A stretch of DNA of 32,363 nt from Bryobacterales bacterium. Lineage in GTDB: Bacteria; Acidobacteriota; Terriglobia; Bryobacterales; UBA6623. Position numbers and translations under genes: made by a program. This document shows, piece after piece, positions 1 through 8,245 of this stretch; the first letter of the stretch is position 1, and each line of letters begins with the position of its first letter. Location: assembly GCA_028819215.1 (NCBI GenBank), contig JAPPMG010000091.1, forward strand, positions 1 to 32,363, given 5' to 3'. The notes beneath the pieces are model-generated. The model searched no databases. It was not told where the DNA came from and saw only the letters and a program-made list of their open reading frames with translations.

Positions 1-173
1 AATTACACGCTTTCTCCAAGAGCAGGAAATCGTTAAGTTATTTTGGCGAGAATCCATAGGGCCAAGGCCAGAAGGAGGGCCGTCAATCGCTTCATAGGCC
101 TAGGCTATAACGCGCACTTGGACGGGAACGGCAATGCGATCGGCGAGAGGCTTCGGATCACCGAAAAGTTGAT

Positions 174-317
174 TTAAGAGCCGGCCTCCTTGAAAGGCTT
201 CTCGACGGCTTCGGCGAGATCACCGGACGCTTTTTCCGCTCCAGTCTCCTGCACGGCGGCTGCGAAGCTCGCCTTGGGGGCACCCTTCCGAGTCTCGCCT
301 GAAACCGGCTCGGACGC
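174..317 (-). other. Possible in-frame coding continuation after the ThuA-like gene
   Basis: After the TGA stop of the ThuA-like gene (318-320) the same frame stays open for 48 codons, to a TAA at 174-176. It reads as plausible hydrophilic protein, with stretches such as SFAAAVQETGAEKASGDLAE and VEKPFKEAGS. There is no ATG; only a GTG at 252-254 could start it. It could be a separate short gene with an unusual start, a decayed downstream gene, or a C-terminal tail cut off by a nonsense change. Bases 1-173 show nothing I can support as a gene. Confidence 0.2.
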
Positions 318-1256
318 TCACCCCCTCCTCGGGGGTTTCGGATCAAGGTTCCGGGCGATCTCAGCGTCGGTGACTGTGGAAGAGCCGACTCCCAGCCGCG
401 GCACCTTGAGCCCGGCCAGCCAACAGATCGCGTTCATCACGACCTTGCGATATTCGTCGTTCTGCCAATTGCGGTGGAAGTGGCCGCCCGTGAAGCCGAA
501 CCCACGCCCGCCATCGGGCCGCTCGAGCGTCCACAGCATGGCCTCGTCGCGCCCCTTGGCCGCCTGGATGTGCTCGTAGGGCCCCTTCGGATGCACGTAC
601 GGGCCGTCGCGGACCTCGTCGCTGGGCTTGGCCACCAGGATCGGAGTGAACGCGGATCCGTCGATCTGCTTCGGCCCCGAGGCGTCAAAGCCGTCGCGGA
701 ATCGCATGTTGAAATACCACTCGTCCTCGACGCCGAACGGCTTGACTCCGTTCGCGACCGGGTGGTCCGGGAAGCGCTCGAACGATGGCGTCCAGATCGG
801 GTTGCACGACCACTCGTGCTCGTAGTAGCCGCCCAGCCAATCCGAGAACTCCTTGCCGGCATTGTCACGAAGCACCTCGACGCCGTAATGCATGCAGCCC
901 AGCCCGGCGCCACGAGCTATCTGCCGCCCCATGATCACCTGCCGTCCCTTGTCAGCCAGCGGGTGCTTGCGCCCGCCATCGGAATAAATCACGATCGCGG
1001 CGGCATCCTCGAAGGTCGCTTCGTCGGGCACCCAGTCGTTGTCGTGCCGCTCCACTGTCAGGCCCGGCACTTGGGCCAGGCGCTTCTCGAGCAACAGGCT
1101 GCCAGCCCTGAATTCGTGCATTCCGGGCGGATGGCTGGGGCTGCCAGCGATCAGGACGAGCTTGCGCGTATCTCCGGGAGCGGCGACAACCCTCCGCGCA
1201 GTAGCGGGGATCGCCGCGCTGGCCGTGAGCAGGCGGAGAAAATCGAAGCGAGTCAT
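318..1256 (-). CDS. ThuA-like domain secreted protein
   Basis: A 312-residue protein of the ThuA-like (trehalose-utilisation type, glutamine-amidotransferase-like fold) family. The N-terminus is MTRFDFLRLLTASAAIPATA, a hydrophobic export signal resembling a degenerate twin-arginine signal. The family core follows: KLVLIAGSPSHPPGMHEFRAG, then AAIVIYSDGGRKHPL, GLGCMHYGVE, and the C-terminal GGHFHRNWQNDEYRKVVMNA with its W-L-AGL ending. In Acidobacteriota and Planctomycetota such proteins usually occur near sugar-catabolism, DUF1549/DUF1553 or heme-c genes; the exact activity is unknown. The ATG has no Shine-Dalgarno sequence, but a TAAGAT hexamer lies 7 bases upstream, so the transcript may be leaderless. 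The gene is transcribed divergently from the cobalamin-binding protein gene, 41 bases away. Confidence 0.85.
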   Translation of the reverse strand: MTRFDFLRLLTASAAIPATARRVVAAPGDTRKLVLIAGSPSHPPGMHEFRAGSLLLEKRLAQVPGLTVERHDNDWVPDEATFEDAAAIVIYSDGGRKHPLADKGRQVIMGRQIARGAGLGCMHYGVEVLRDNAGKEFSDWLGGYYEHEWSCNPIWTPSFERFPDHPVANGVKPFGVEDEWYFNMRFRDGFDASGPKQIDGSAFTPILVAKPSDEVRDGPYVHPKGPYEHIQAAKGRDEAMLWTLERPDGGRGFGFTGGHFHRNWQNDEYRKVVMNAICWLAGLKVPRLGVGSSTVTDAEIARNLDPKPPRRG

Positions 1257-1263
1257 ACTCTGA

Positions 1264-1269
1264 ATCTTA
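1264..1269 (-). promoter_or_regulatory. -10-like element TAAGAT directly upstream of the ThuA-like gene
   Basis: TAAGAT followed by 7 bases and then the ATG. Transcription would be expected to begin at or next to the start codon. No convincing -35 was found. It lies in the 41-base divergent gap with the cobalamin-binding protein gene. Confidence 0.35.
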
Positions 1270-1297
1270 ACCCGTCAAAGGTACGTACAATGAGCGT

Positions 1298-2326
1298 TTG
1301 GCACGGCAAGACGATCTACGCGTTCTGTCCCTGATCGCGAGCGCGACGGAAATCGTCTGCGCACTTGGGTTGCGCGACCGGCTGGTGGGGCGGTCGCACG
1401 AATGCGACTACCCGCCCGACGTGCGGGACCTGCCCCAGGCCACGCAACCCCGCTTCGACGTACACGCCTCAAGCCAAGAGATCGACAGACAGGTCAAGGC
1501 TCTTTCCAGCGAGGCGCGGGCCCTCGACGCGCTGGGCGTCTACGACATGCGGTCAGGGGCGCTGCGCACCACCAGGCCGACCCACATCATCACGCAGAGC
1601 CAGTGCGACGTCTGCGCGGTCAGCCTGCGTGACGTAGAGAGGGCAGTAGCCCGCGAGGCCGGCTGCAGCGCGGAGATCGTGTCCCTGCAACCCAATTCCC
1701 TGGCCGACATCTGGGAGGACTTCCAGCGAGTGGCGGACGCATTGGGGCATGGCTCGGCAGGCGTCGGCTTGGTGTCGGACACCAAGCGCCGCATCGATGC
1801 GGTCGGCGAAGCTGCCCGCGATCTACCGTGGCGACCCGCTGTGGCAGCGATCGAATGGATTGACCCGCTAATGGCCGCAGGCAACTGGATGCCGGAGCTG
1901 ATCGAAGTCGCCGGAGGGCGGTGCCTGTTCGGCAGCGCAGGCCAGCACTCGCCCTGGATCAGCTTCGAGGATTTGCTCCGAGCCGAGCCGGACGTTATCC
2001 TGCTGAGCCCGTGCGGCTTCGACATCGAACGCACGCTGGCGGACGTGCCGATCCTGCAGGCCGAGCCTCGCTGGTCCTCTCTCAAGGCGGTACGCCGAGA
2101 GCAAGTCTTCGTCGCCGATGGCAACCAGTTCTTCAACCGCCCCGGGCCCCGGCTGGCCGAATCTGCCGAGATCCTCGCCGAGATCCTTCACCCGGATCGA
2201 TTCGATTTCGGCCACAAGGGCGAGGCTTGGATGGCGGTACCTCGGACCGAACGGCGCGGCGGAGAGCCCAGAACCGACGCCCTTACAGGCGCACGCCCAT
2301 GTTGCGGCCGCGCAGCGTCACCGTAA
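1298..2326 (+). CDS. BtuF-like cobalamin-binding protein (periplasmic-binding-protein fold)
   Basis: A 342-residue member of the BtuF/FhuD-type substrate-binding family (cobalamin-binding subgroup). Family hallmarks seen are LSLIASATEIVCALGL at the N-terminus, the VGRSHECDYP segment, RPTHIITQSQCDVCAVS, the AAIEWIDPLMAAGNWMPEL block and the GNQFFNRPGPRLAE ending. No signal peptide is visible, as in many members of this subgroup, so it may be cytoplasmic or exported by another route. No ABC permease or ATPase gene is nearby. The start used is TTG at 1298; an ATG at 1290 is in another frame and ends after 14 codons, so the exact start is uncertain. The last 15 or so codons overlap the 3' end of the convergent protease gene by 44 bases. 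Confidence 0.8.
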   Translation: MARQDDLRVLSLIASATEIVCALGLRDRLVGRSHECDYPPDVRDLPQATQPRFDVHASSQEIDRQVKALSSEARALDALGVYDMRSGALRTTRPTHIITQSQCDVCAVSLRDVERAVAREAGCSAEIVSLQPNSLADIWEDFQRVADALGHGSAGVGLVSDTKRRIDAVGEAARDLPWRPAVAAIEWIDPLMAAGNWMPELIEVAGGRCLFGSAGQHSPWISFEDLLRAEPDVILLSPCGFDIERTLADVPILQAEPRWSSLKAVRREQVFVADGNQFFNRPGPRLAESAEILAEILHPDRFDFGHKGEAWMAVPRTERRGGEPRTDALTGARPCCGRAASP

Positions 2327-3413
2327 GTTCCAGCTCCGAGCCCCCGCGCAAGACGCGCAGGGTCACACGATCTCCGGCTAGCTTGAGCGAGAGGGCCTGC
2401 TGCATCGAGCTCTTATCCGTGACTGGCACGCCATCGACCTCGATGATCACGTCCCCGCCCCACGGCACGCGGTAGTTGCCGACGATGACATCCCGGCTAG
2501 CCCCGCGCACGCCCGCCTCGGCAGCGGCAGAACCCTTGGCAACGTCCGTGACGAGATACCCGGTCGTGGGCAGGCGCAACGCGCGCGACCAGCGCCGGGT
2601 CAGGAAGAAGCCCTCCACCCCCATGTCTTGAGGCGGCTGTGCACCGCCCTTGACAAAACGCAACAGCGCCTTGGCGCGGTTGATCGGCATGGCGAAGCCG
2701 ATGCCGATGTTGCCGCTGGGGCCGTAGATGGCCGTGTTCACTCCGATCACGTTGCCGCTGGAGTCCAGCAGCGGCCCGCCGCTGTTGCCGGGATTGATGG
2801 CCGCGTCCGTCTGGAAGAGATCTTTCAGCACCCCGCTGCGATCTTGGATGGAGCGTCCCGTCGAACTGATCACGCCCGTGGTCAGAGTGCCTTCCAAGCC
2901 AAACGGGTTGCCGATCGCCAGCACCTTCTGGCCTACCCTTACCCCGTCGGAATCGCCCAGCGCGAGAAATGGCATCGGGGCTTCCGGTCGAATCTGGATC
3001 AGCGCGAGGTCATTGGCAGGATCCGTGGCCAGCACGGTGGCCTTGTAGCGGTTGCCATCGTCGTCCTCGGTCAGCGGATTGACCTCCAGCTCGGCGCTGC
3101 CCTGAATGACGTGGAAATTGGTGAGGATGCGCCCCTCTGCGTCGATCAAGAAGCCGGATCCGGTCGATTCGCTGGGATAGACTTCCAAGAACCAATTCCG
3201 CTGCAACACCGTGCTCGTGATATGCACGGTCGCCGGACTCGCCCGATTGTAGATCTCGATGTTCGACAGTTCGTCGGCGTTGAGTGTCGAATCCGCCTCG
3301 GTCCAAAACGGCTCTTCGAATACGACCGGGGCCACCCTGCTGAGCTGAACCGGCCAGGTGGACCACAGCAAGAGCGCGAACACGACCAAGGTGCCGCAGA
3401 AGATTGCGCGCAT
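2283..3413 (-). CDS. HtrA/DegP-family serine protease with PDZ domain
   Basis: A trypsin-like S1C protease. Numbered from the ATG at 3413 (376 residues), residues 1-22 form a hydrophobic signal-anchor (FCGTLVVFALLLW), and the catalytic triad is visible as His101 (LTNFHVI), Asp135 (PANDLAL) and Ser211 (INPGNSGGPL). One PDZ domain covers about 265-370 (GYLVTDVAKGSAAAEAGV, then GGDVIIEVDGVPV). It probably acts in the periplasm on misfolded proteins. I chose ATG 3413 because AAGG lies about 5 bases upstream; in-frame ATGs at 3437 and 3524 would overlap coaE. It lies 7 bases downstream of coaE and is likely co-transcribed with it. The 3' end overlaps the convergent cobalamin-binding protein gene. 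Confidence 0.92.
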   Translation of the reverse strand: MRAIFCGTLVVFALLLWSTWPVQLSRVAPVVFEEPFWTEADSTLNADELSNIEIYNRASPATVHITSTVLQRNWFLEVYPSESTGSGFLIDAEGRILTNFHVIQGSAELEVNPLTEDDDGNRYKATVLATDPANDLALIQIRPEAPMPFLALGDSDGVRVGQKVLAIGNPFGLEGTLTTGVISSTGRSIQDRSGVLKDLFQTDAAINPGNSGGPLLDSSGNVIGVNTAIYGPSGNIGIGFAMPINRAKALLRFVKGGAQPPQDMGVEGFFLTRRWSRALRLPTTGYLVTDVAKGSAAAEAGVRGASRDVIVGNYRVPWGGDVIIEVDGVPVTDKSSMQQALSLKLAGDRVTLRVLRGGSELELTVTLRGRNMGVRL

Positions 3414-3420
3414 CGCGCCC

Positions 3421-4059
3421 TTAGCCGGTCTGGACATCTCCAGGCGCCCCCTTCTTCTCGGCCTCGTCGCGCAGATGGCGGTAGACCTCCCGGACCTGCT
3501 CCAACGTCCTAGCTTCGCTGCCACCGGTGTCGATCACGTAATCAGCGTACTTGCGCTTCTCATCCAGCGGCATCTGCCGACCGAGCCTCGCTTCGGCCTC
3601 GGCACGAGTGGCGCCTTCGCGCTGCACGAAGCGATCGATCTGAGCCTCTCGCGGGCAGGCCGCCAAGACCAAGCGATCATAGCGGCGGTAGCTGCCGGTC
3701 TCGACCATGATCGCCGCTTCTACCAATGCGACCGCATCTGGGTCGCGCTGCGCGGTGCGCCGGAAAAAGTCTTCCACGCGTTCGAAGACGCGCGGATGCA
3801 CGATGGCGTTCAGGCGCTCCAACTCGTCCTTGCTCGCGAACACGACCCTGGCCAGCGCCTTGCGGTCGATTGCGCCGTCGGCCCGAAGCACCTGCTCGCC
3901 GAAGGCAGCGGTCACTTCCCCGAGCACGGCAGCGTCCTCCGCCAAGATCGCATGCCCGAGCCGATCCGCTTGCAAGACGTCGCAGCCAAGACGTTCGAAT
4001 TCGCTAGCGGCGAAACTCTTCCCGCTAGCCAAGCCGCCCGTCAAGCCGACTCTCAACAT
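3421..4059 (-). CDS. coaE: Dephospho-CoA kinase
   Basis: A 212-residue enzyme of the expected family length. It phosphorylates the 3'-hydroxyl of dephospho-CoA, the last step of coenzyme A synthesis, in the cytoplasm. The P-loop is at residues 8-15 (GGLASGKS, from MLRVGLTGGLASGKS). Other family blocks are CDVLQADRLGHAI (substrate Asp region), INAIVHPRVF, and the PCREAQIDRFVQREGATRAEAEARLGR-type lid region, followed by the ADYVIDTGG segment. It begins 26 bases downstream of the tRNA-Gln gene on the same strand and is followed closely by the HtrA protease gene. Confidence 0.95.
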   Translation of the reverse strand: MLRVGLTGGLASGKSFAASEFERLGCDVLQADRLGHAILAEDAAVLGEVTAAFGEQVLRADGAIDRKALARVVFASKDELERLNAIVHPRVFERVEDFFRRTAQRDPDAVALVEAAIMVETGSYRRYDRLVLAACPREAQIDRFVQREGATRAEAEARLGRQMPLDEKRKYADYVIDTGGSEARTLEQVREVYRHLRDEAEKKGAPGDVQTG

Positions 4060-4085
4060 CTGTGCGGCGAGGCAGCCTTACAGAG

Positions 4086-4159
4086 TGGCTGGCCGGGGAG
4101 GATTCGAACCTCCACAACGGGCTCCAAAGGCACGTGTCCTACCGTTAGACGACCGGCCA
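4086..4159 (-). tRNA. tRNA-Gln (anticodon UUG), CCA encoded
   Basis: A complete 74-nucleotide cloverleaf folds on the minus strand. Acceptor stem TGGCCGG pairs with CCGGCCA, followed by G and an encoded CCA. D-arm is GTCT-AACGGTA-GGAC, anticodon loop CTTTGGA gives UUG at 34-36, and the T-arm is GGAGG-TTCGAAT-CCTCC. The anticodon stem CGTGC/GCCCG has one internal T-C mismatch at the middle pair (29-41). U1-A72 acceptor closure and a G discriminator fit glutamine tRNAs. Confidence 0.93.
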
Positions 4160-4226
4160 TCGGCTCGTTCGGTTAGCTTAGCACGCCTAGTTGCGGCTAG
4201 CGGTCCAGCGGCCGCAGAGCGTACCC

Positions 4227-5636
4227 CTACTGGTAGCCTTCGGTGGTGACAGGCAGACCGCTGAGCAGAATCTCCTCGCCGGCCTGCAGGCCCGTTGCGA
4301 TGAGGGCCTCGGTGTCGCTGACATCCTGCACGCGCACCTCGCGGCGGAGAAACTCGCCGTCGCGGTGGACGTAAACGAAGCTCGGTCCTTTGCCGTCCGC
4401 GCTCCGGAGTGCCTCGCGCGGCACCAGCACTCCCTTCGGAGGATTCGACCTCCGGATGTCGGCGCTAGCCGACAAGTCCGGCAGGATCCGCTCATCACGA
4501 TCGTCTATCAGGACGCGCATGGGGATGTGCTTGATGAACGCGCCGGTCTGGCCCCGGCTAAATCTCGAACCGCCCGATGAGGAGTTCGCCATCGCACCCA
4601 AATTCACAACCCGTCCTCGGAACTGCTCGCCCGGATACGCGTCGAGCTCGACGATCGCCTCGTCGCCGATGCGGATGGACTGCGCATCCACCTGATTGAC
4701 CGACGCATTGACAACCATCTGCGACACGTCCACGATGCGCATGAATAGAGCCCCGGGATATATCTGGTCGCCCTCGCTGGCTTGGGAGAACTGGCCGCCC
4801 CGGCCGAACAGCGTCTCGTGGACGATCATGCCCGGGATCGGAGCCTTGACTTGAAGCCGGTTAAGGTCGCGGACGTGACGGCCCACGTGCAACTCTTCTT
4901 CGCGCACGATCAGTTCCTGACCGCGAATGCTCGCGTCGTGGACAGCTTCCTTGATCGTGCCCTCTTCTTCGAGCTGGTTCCAAGTGGCGCGAGCCTCGTC
5001 CGAAACGTTCTTCAGCACCTCGGCCTCGATCTGTGAGCGCACCTCCGCAGTCTTCAGATCCAATAGCGCCTTCTGGTATTCGGCCTTGGCGGTCACCCGC
5101 GCCTGGCGTTCGGTCTCTTTGAGAATCTGAACGTCGGCGATGTGTTTCTTGAGGTTCGACTGCTCCAGGGACACGTCTGACTCGACATCCGCGATATGAT
5201 CCACGAGCCACTTCAGCTCGAATTCCGCCACGACAGCCCCTGCCTTGACGATGCTGCCGGCCGGCGCAAGGGACATGATGGTCAGGTCGGCTCTGCCGGC
5301 ATCGCGCGGGCCGCGCATCTGCGGCACGCGAATCGCCGCGTACTTCAGCGTTTCGATCGTTCCGCCCACCCGCAAGGTCGTCAGCAATTCCCCGCCAGCA
5401 GCCGTCGCCAGCCGAGCCTGGGTGCCGACACCTGAACCTGACAAGGCGTCCACACCACGATTGGCAAGGGCCAAAATCGCCAGAGCAGTCACCAGCGACG
5501 CGACCAAGCACAGGCCCGCGATAAGCCCGGCGCTGGGCTTGCCGGGCTGCCCTGGACGGCTAGGAGGTGCGACCGGCTGCGGGCGTGATTCTACTTGTGG
5601 GGCTTGTGGCAGCGGAGAAGGGTTGCTGGTAGACAT
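4227..5636 (-). CDS. HlyD-family membrane-fusion protein, copy 1
   Basis: A 469-residue periplasmic adaptor. It has a proline-rich cytoplasmic tail (about 1-35), one membrane segment (about 38-58, GLIAGLCLVASLVTALAILA), a barrel-sandwich half ending near FELKWLVDHI, a long alpha-helical hairpin (about 150-255) rich in Glu, Lys and Ala, the returning half LQVKAPIPGMIVHETLF, and a beta-barrel with AYPGEQFRGRVVNLG. Such proteins bridge inner-membrane pumps (RND, MacB-type ABC or MFS) to an outer-membrane channel. No pump or channel gene lies nearby. About four in five residues match the adjacent copy at 5733-7139, so the two arose by tandem duplication. It has its own TATAAT element 51 bases upstream of the start. 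Confidence 0.85.
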   Translation of the reverse strand: MSTSNPSPLPQAPQVESRPQPVAPPSRPGQPGKPSAGLIAGLCLVASLVTALAILALANRGVDALSGSGVGTQARLATAAGGELLTTLRVGGTIETLKYAAIRVPQMRGPRDAGRADLTIMSLAPAGSIVKAGAVVAEFELKWLVDHIADVESDVSLEQSNLKKHIADVQILKETERQARVTAKAEYQKALLDLKTAEVRSQIEAEVLKNVSDEARATWNQLEEEGTIKEAVHDASIRGQELIVREEELHVGRHVRDLNRLQVKAPIPGMIVHETLFGRGGQFSQASEGDQIYPGALFMRIVDVSQMVVNASVNQVDAQSIRIGDEAIVELDAYPGEQFRGRVVNLGAMANSSSGGSRFSRGQTGAFIKHIPMRVLIDDRDERILPDLSASADIRRSNPPKGVLVPREALRSADGKGPSFVYVHRDGEFLRREVRVQDVSDTEALIATGLQAGEEILLSGLPVTTEGYQ

Positions 5637-5686
5637 GATTGCTCGTGCGTCGCGGCCCAGCCGACGGTGCGCTATGGGCCACGTTG

Positions 5687-5692
5687 ATTATA
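5687..5692 (-). promoter_or_regulatory. TATAAT -10 element upstream of HlyD copy 1
   Basis: Perfect TATAAT on the minus strand, within TCTATAATCAACGTG, 50 bases before the ATG. The same element and flanks occur at the same distance upstream of copy 2. No clear -35 hexamer is visible. Confidence 0.5.
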
Positions 5693-5732
5693 GACCCTGC
5701 GGTGGCTCGCCGGCAGCAGCGAGGCGTACGCC

Positions 5733-7139
5733 TTAGTAGCCTTCTGTGCCGACAGGCAAACTGCTGAGCAGAATCTCCTCGCCGGCCTGCAGTCCCGTTT
5801 CAATCAAGGCCTCGGTGTCGCTGACATCCTGCACGCGAACCTCGCGTTGGCGGAACTGGCCGTCGCTGTGAACGTAGACGAAGCTAGCTGCTTCCCCGTC
5901 CGCGCTCCTGAGCGCCTCGCGCGGCACCAGCACTCCCTTCGGGCGATTGGACGCCTGGACGTCCGCGCTGGCCGACAGGTCCGGCAGGATTCGCTCGTCA
6001 GGATCCTCGATCAGGATGCGCATGGGGATGTGCTTGATGAATGCGCCGGGCCTGCCCCGGCTAAACTTCGAGCCGCCCGATCCGGAACTCGCCATCGCAC
6101 CGATGTTCACGACCCGTCCCCGGAACTGCTCGCCCGGATACGCGTCAAGTTCGACCACCGCCTCGTCGCCGATGCGAATGGACTGCGCATCCACTTGATT
6201 GACCGATGCACTGACGACCATCTGCGACACGTCGACGATGCGCATGAAGAGCGCCCCGGGGTAGATCTGGTCGCCTTCATTCGCCTGGGAGAACTGGCCG
6301 CTCTTGTTGAACAGCGTCTCGTGCACGATCATGCCCGGGATCGGAGCCCTGACTTGGAGCCGGCCCAGATCGCGCACGTGGCGATCCACGTGCAGCACCT
6401 CTTCGCGCACAATCAGCTCCTCGCCCCGAATGTCTGCGGCGTGGACAGCCTCCTTGATGCGGCCCTCTTCTTCAAGCTGGCCCCACGTAGCGTGTGCCTC
6501 CTCGGAGACGTTCTTCAGCACCTCGGCCTCGATCTTCGAGCGCACCTCCGCGGTCCTAAGGTCCAAAAGCGCCTTCTCGTATTCCGCCCTGGCGGTCACC
6601 CGCGCCTGGCGTTCGGTCTCCTTGAGGATCTGCACGTCGGCGATGCGTTTCTTGAGATTCGACTGCGCCCTGTTCACGATTGACTCGCGATCCTCGATGT
6701 GATCCACGAGCCACTTCAGCTCGAATTCCGCCACCACAGCCCCTGCCCTTACGATGCTGCCGCCAGGCGCAAGGGACATGATCGTCAGGTCGGCCCTGCC
6801 GGAATCGCGCGGGCCGCGCAGCCGGGGCACGCGAATCGCGGCGTAGTTCAGCGTCTCAATCGTTCCGCCCACGCGCAAGGACTTCAGCAGTTCCCCGCCG
6901 CTGGCCGTCGCCAGCCGGACCTGGGAAGCGGCGCCGGAGCCCACAGAGGTGTCCACACCGCGATTGGCAAGGGCCCACATCGCCAAAGCGGTCGCCAGCG
7001 ATGCGACCAAGCACAGGCCCGCAACAAGCCCCGCGCTGGGCTTGCGCGGCTGCCCCGGAGTGCCGGGAGGCGGTACCGGCTGTGGGCGTGGCTCGATTTC
7101 GGGCGCTTGCGGCAGCGGCGCGGGATTGATAGCAGACAT
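5733..7139 (-). CDS. HlyD-family membrane-fusion protein, copy 2
   Basis: A 468-residue paralogue of the neighbouring downstream gene with the same architecture: Pro-rich tail (PLPQAPEIEPRPQPVPPPG), one transmembrane helix (GLVAGLCLVASLATALAMWA), split barrel-sandwich domain, a 100-residue helical hairpin and a C-terminal beta-barrel/membrane-proximal region ending in GEEILLSSLPVGTEGY. The longest invariant stretches cover the barrel returning strand and the PGEQFRGRVVN block. Differences cluster in the tail and helical hairpin, the parts that contact partner proteins. The stop is 96 bases upstream of the copy 1 start. No transporter partner is encoded here, so its pump must be elsewhere if both copies are functional. 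Confidence 0.85.
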   Translation of the reverse strand: MSAINPAPLPQAPEIEPRPQPVPPPGTPGQPRKPSAGLVAGLCLVASLATALAMWALANRGVDTSVGSGAASQVRLATASGGELLKSLRVGGTIETLNYAAIRVPRLRGPRDSGRADLTIMSLAPGGSIVRAGAVVAEFELKWLVDHIEDRESIVNRAQSNLKKRIADVQILKETERQARVTARAEYEKALLDLRTAEVRSKIEAEVLKNVSEEAHATWGQLEEEGRIKEAVHAADIRGEELIVREEVLHVDRHVRDLGRLQVRAPIPGMIVHETLFNKSGQFSQANEGDQIYPGALFMRIVDVSQMVVSASVNQVDAQSIRIGDEAVVELDAYPGEQFRGRVVNIGAMASSGSGGSKFSRGRPGAFIKHIPMRILIEDPDERILPDLSASADVQASNRPKGVLVPREALRSADGEAASFVYVHSDGQFRQREVRVQDVSDTEALIETGLQAGEEILLSSLPVGTEGY

Positions 7140-7189
7140 GATCGCTCGTGCACCGCGGCAAGGCCGACGGAGCGCTATAGGACACGTTG

Positions 7190-7195
7190 ATTATA
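7190..7195 (-). promoter_or_regulatory. TATAAT -10 element upstream of HlyD copy 2
   Basis: Perfect TATAAT on the minus strand 50 bases before the ATG, in a CCTATAATCAACGTG context almost the same as upstream of copy 1. Confidence 0.5.
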
Positions 7196-7292
7196 GGCTC
7201 TGCGGCGGCCCCCAGACACCCGCGAGGCATGAACGGCCTCGAGCGGCATCAATTTCCCGGCTAAGTGGGCGGATTTGCGGCTTAGTCGGCAC

Positions 7293-8183
7293 TCAAGCGC
7301 GCTCGCGGCCGTCGAAGGATAAGCGGTCGGCCTCGATCGCATCCCGGTTGAGCAGCACGATGTGCTGGTTTGCCGGCTCGCGCGTCACCGGGTCTCGGTC
7401 CAGGCCCAAGCGCTTCATCGTGTAGTACAGAAAGGCGCGGCGAACCCGCAGCGTGACCCGGCCGTCCTGCATGCCGTAGTCGAGCGCGATCACCTCTCTC
7501 TGGGAGTCGGACAGTCCTGGGTGGGGGCCGATATCCAAAGCGACGTGCTCGTGCCAGTCGTGATCCGTGTCCGGATCATTGTCGGGCCGCCGCGTGCCCC
7601 GCGTGCCAATGACCCGAGCCAGCAGGAAATCCTTGTACAAACGGTCCCTGTCGCAGAACGCCCGGATGTGCCAGCGGAAGCCATCGAAACCTATCGCGTG
7701 CGGCGCGATCCAACGCCATTCAGGCGTCGGCGCGCTCAGGGACTGGTACTGGATCTCGAGCGCCAGCTCTTCGCGCAATGCCTCCAAGACCGTCTGCAGT
7801 ATGTTCGGGTCCACGACCCGCGTCGGGGCCGGGGCCGCATCGAAGACGGGGTATTCCATGGCCCAAGACTCTTGCTTGGTCACGATGCCGTCGGACAGTG
7901 CGCGGAGCTGATTCAAGTACGTGGAAGCGTCGAGTTTGAGGAACAGCGGCTTGAAGCTGTCGCTGCGCAGGTAGCTCCTGGCACTCTTGTCGTAGAGCAT
8001 GTTCTCCGGTGCCAGTTTCAGGTACCGGTTCAGATCCGTCGAGGCTTGGTTGACCGAGACACCGAAGATCTTCATGAGGTCCCCGCGGTTCATCCTCCCT
8101 TCGAAATAGAGCCGGAACTCGATGAATTCCAGCCGCTTCTCGACGCCCCATCGCAAGTTGGACTCTCTATTCGAACTGCGCAC
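7293..8183 (-). CDS. WYL-domain transcriptional regulator (winged helix N-terminus)
   Basis: A 296-residue regulator. Residues about 10-75 (GVEKRLEFIEFRLYFEGRMN, then RGDLMKIFGVSVNQASTDLN) form a winged helix-turn-helix. Residues about 130-205 are a WYL domain, with IQYQSLSAP, the WRWIAPHAIGFDGFRWHIRA block and FLLARV. The C-terminal region (about 225-290) resembles the WCX dimerisation extension. WYL proteins sense nucleic-acid or nucleotide ligands; BrxR and CapW, of similar layout, repress phage-defence operons. No defence gene is adjacent here, so its target is unknown. The start is GTG 8183, preceded by GGGAG with a 7-base spacer. A gap containing two palindromes lies upstream. Confidence 0.85.
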   Translation of the reverse strand: MRSSNRESNLRWGVEKRLEFIEFRLYFEGRMNRGDLMKIFGVSVNQASTDLNRYLKLAPENMLYDKSARSYLRSDSFKPLFLKLDASTYLNQLRALSDGIVTKQESWAMEYPVFDAAPAPTRVVDPNILQTVLEALREELALEIQYQSLSAPTPEWRWIAPHAIGFDGFRWHIRAFCDRDRLYKDFLLARVIGTRGTRRPDNDPDTDHDWHEHVALDIGPHPGLSDSQREVIALDYGMQDGRVTLRVRRAFLYYTMKRLGLDRDPVTREPANQHIVLLNRDAIEADRLSFDGRERA

Positions 8184-8245
8184 TTCGTTTCTCCCGTGCT
8201 CTAACTGCCGCCGTTCGCTCGCGCTATCCTTCGACGCGCTTGTAA

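Larger units (their letters stand above)
4227..7205 (-). repeat. Tandem duplication of an HlyD gene with its promoter
   Basis: Two head-to-tail units of about 1.5 kb (about 4227-5700 and 5733-7205). Similarity covers both coding regions and also the roughly 60 bases upstream of each start, including the TATAAT element and GTTGATTATAG flank, then fades. The unit therefore duplicated as a gene plus promoter. Protein and upstream divergence show the event is not recent. Confidence 0.8.

Noticed and set aside
3414..3524. N-terminal extension of the HtrA protease within coaE.
   Set aside because: Residues are arginine-rich shadow of coaE; a Shine-Dalgarno-like AAGG precedes the ATG at 3413 and gives a normal signal-anchor.
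7293..8183. WYL regulator as sign of a BREX/CBASS-type defence island.
   Set aside because: Neighbours are an HlyD adaptor pair and a DUF1549 operon. No nuclease, cyclase, methylase or effector is present in the window.
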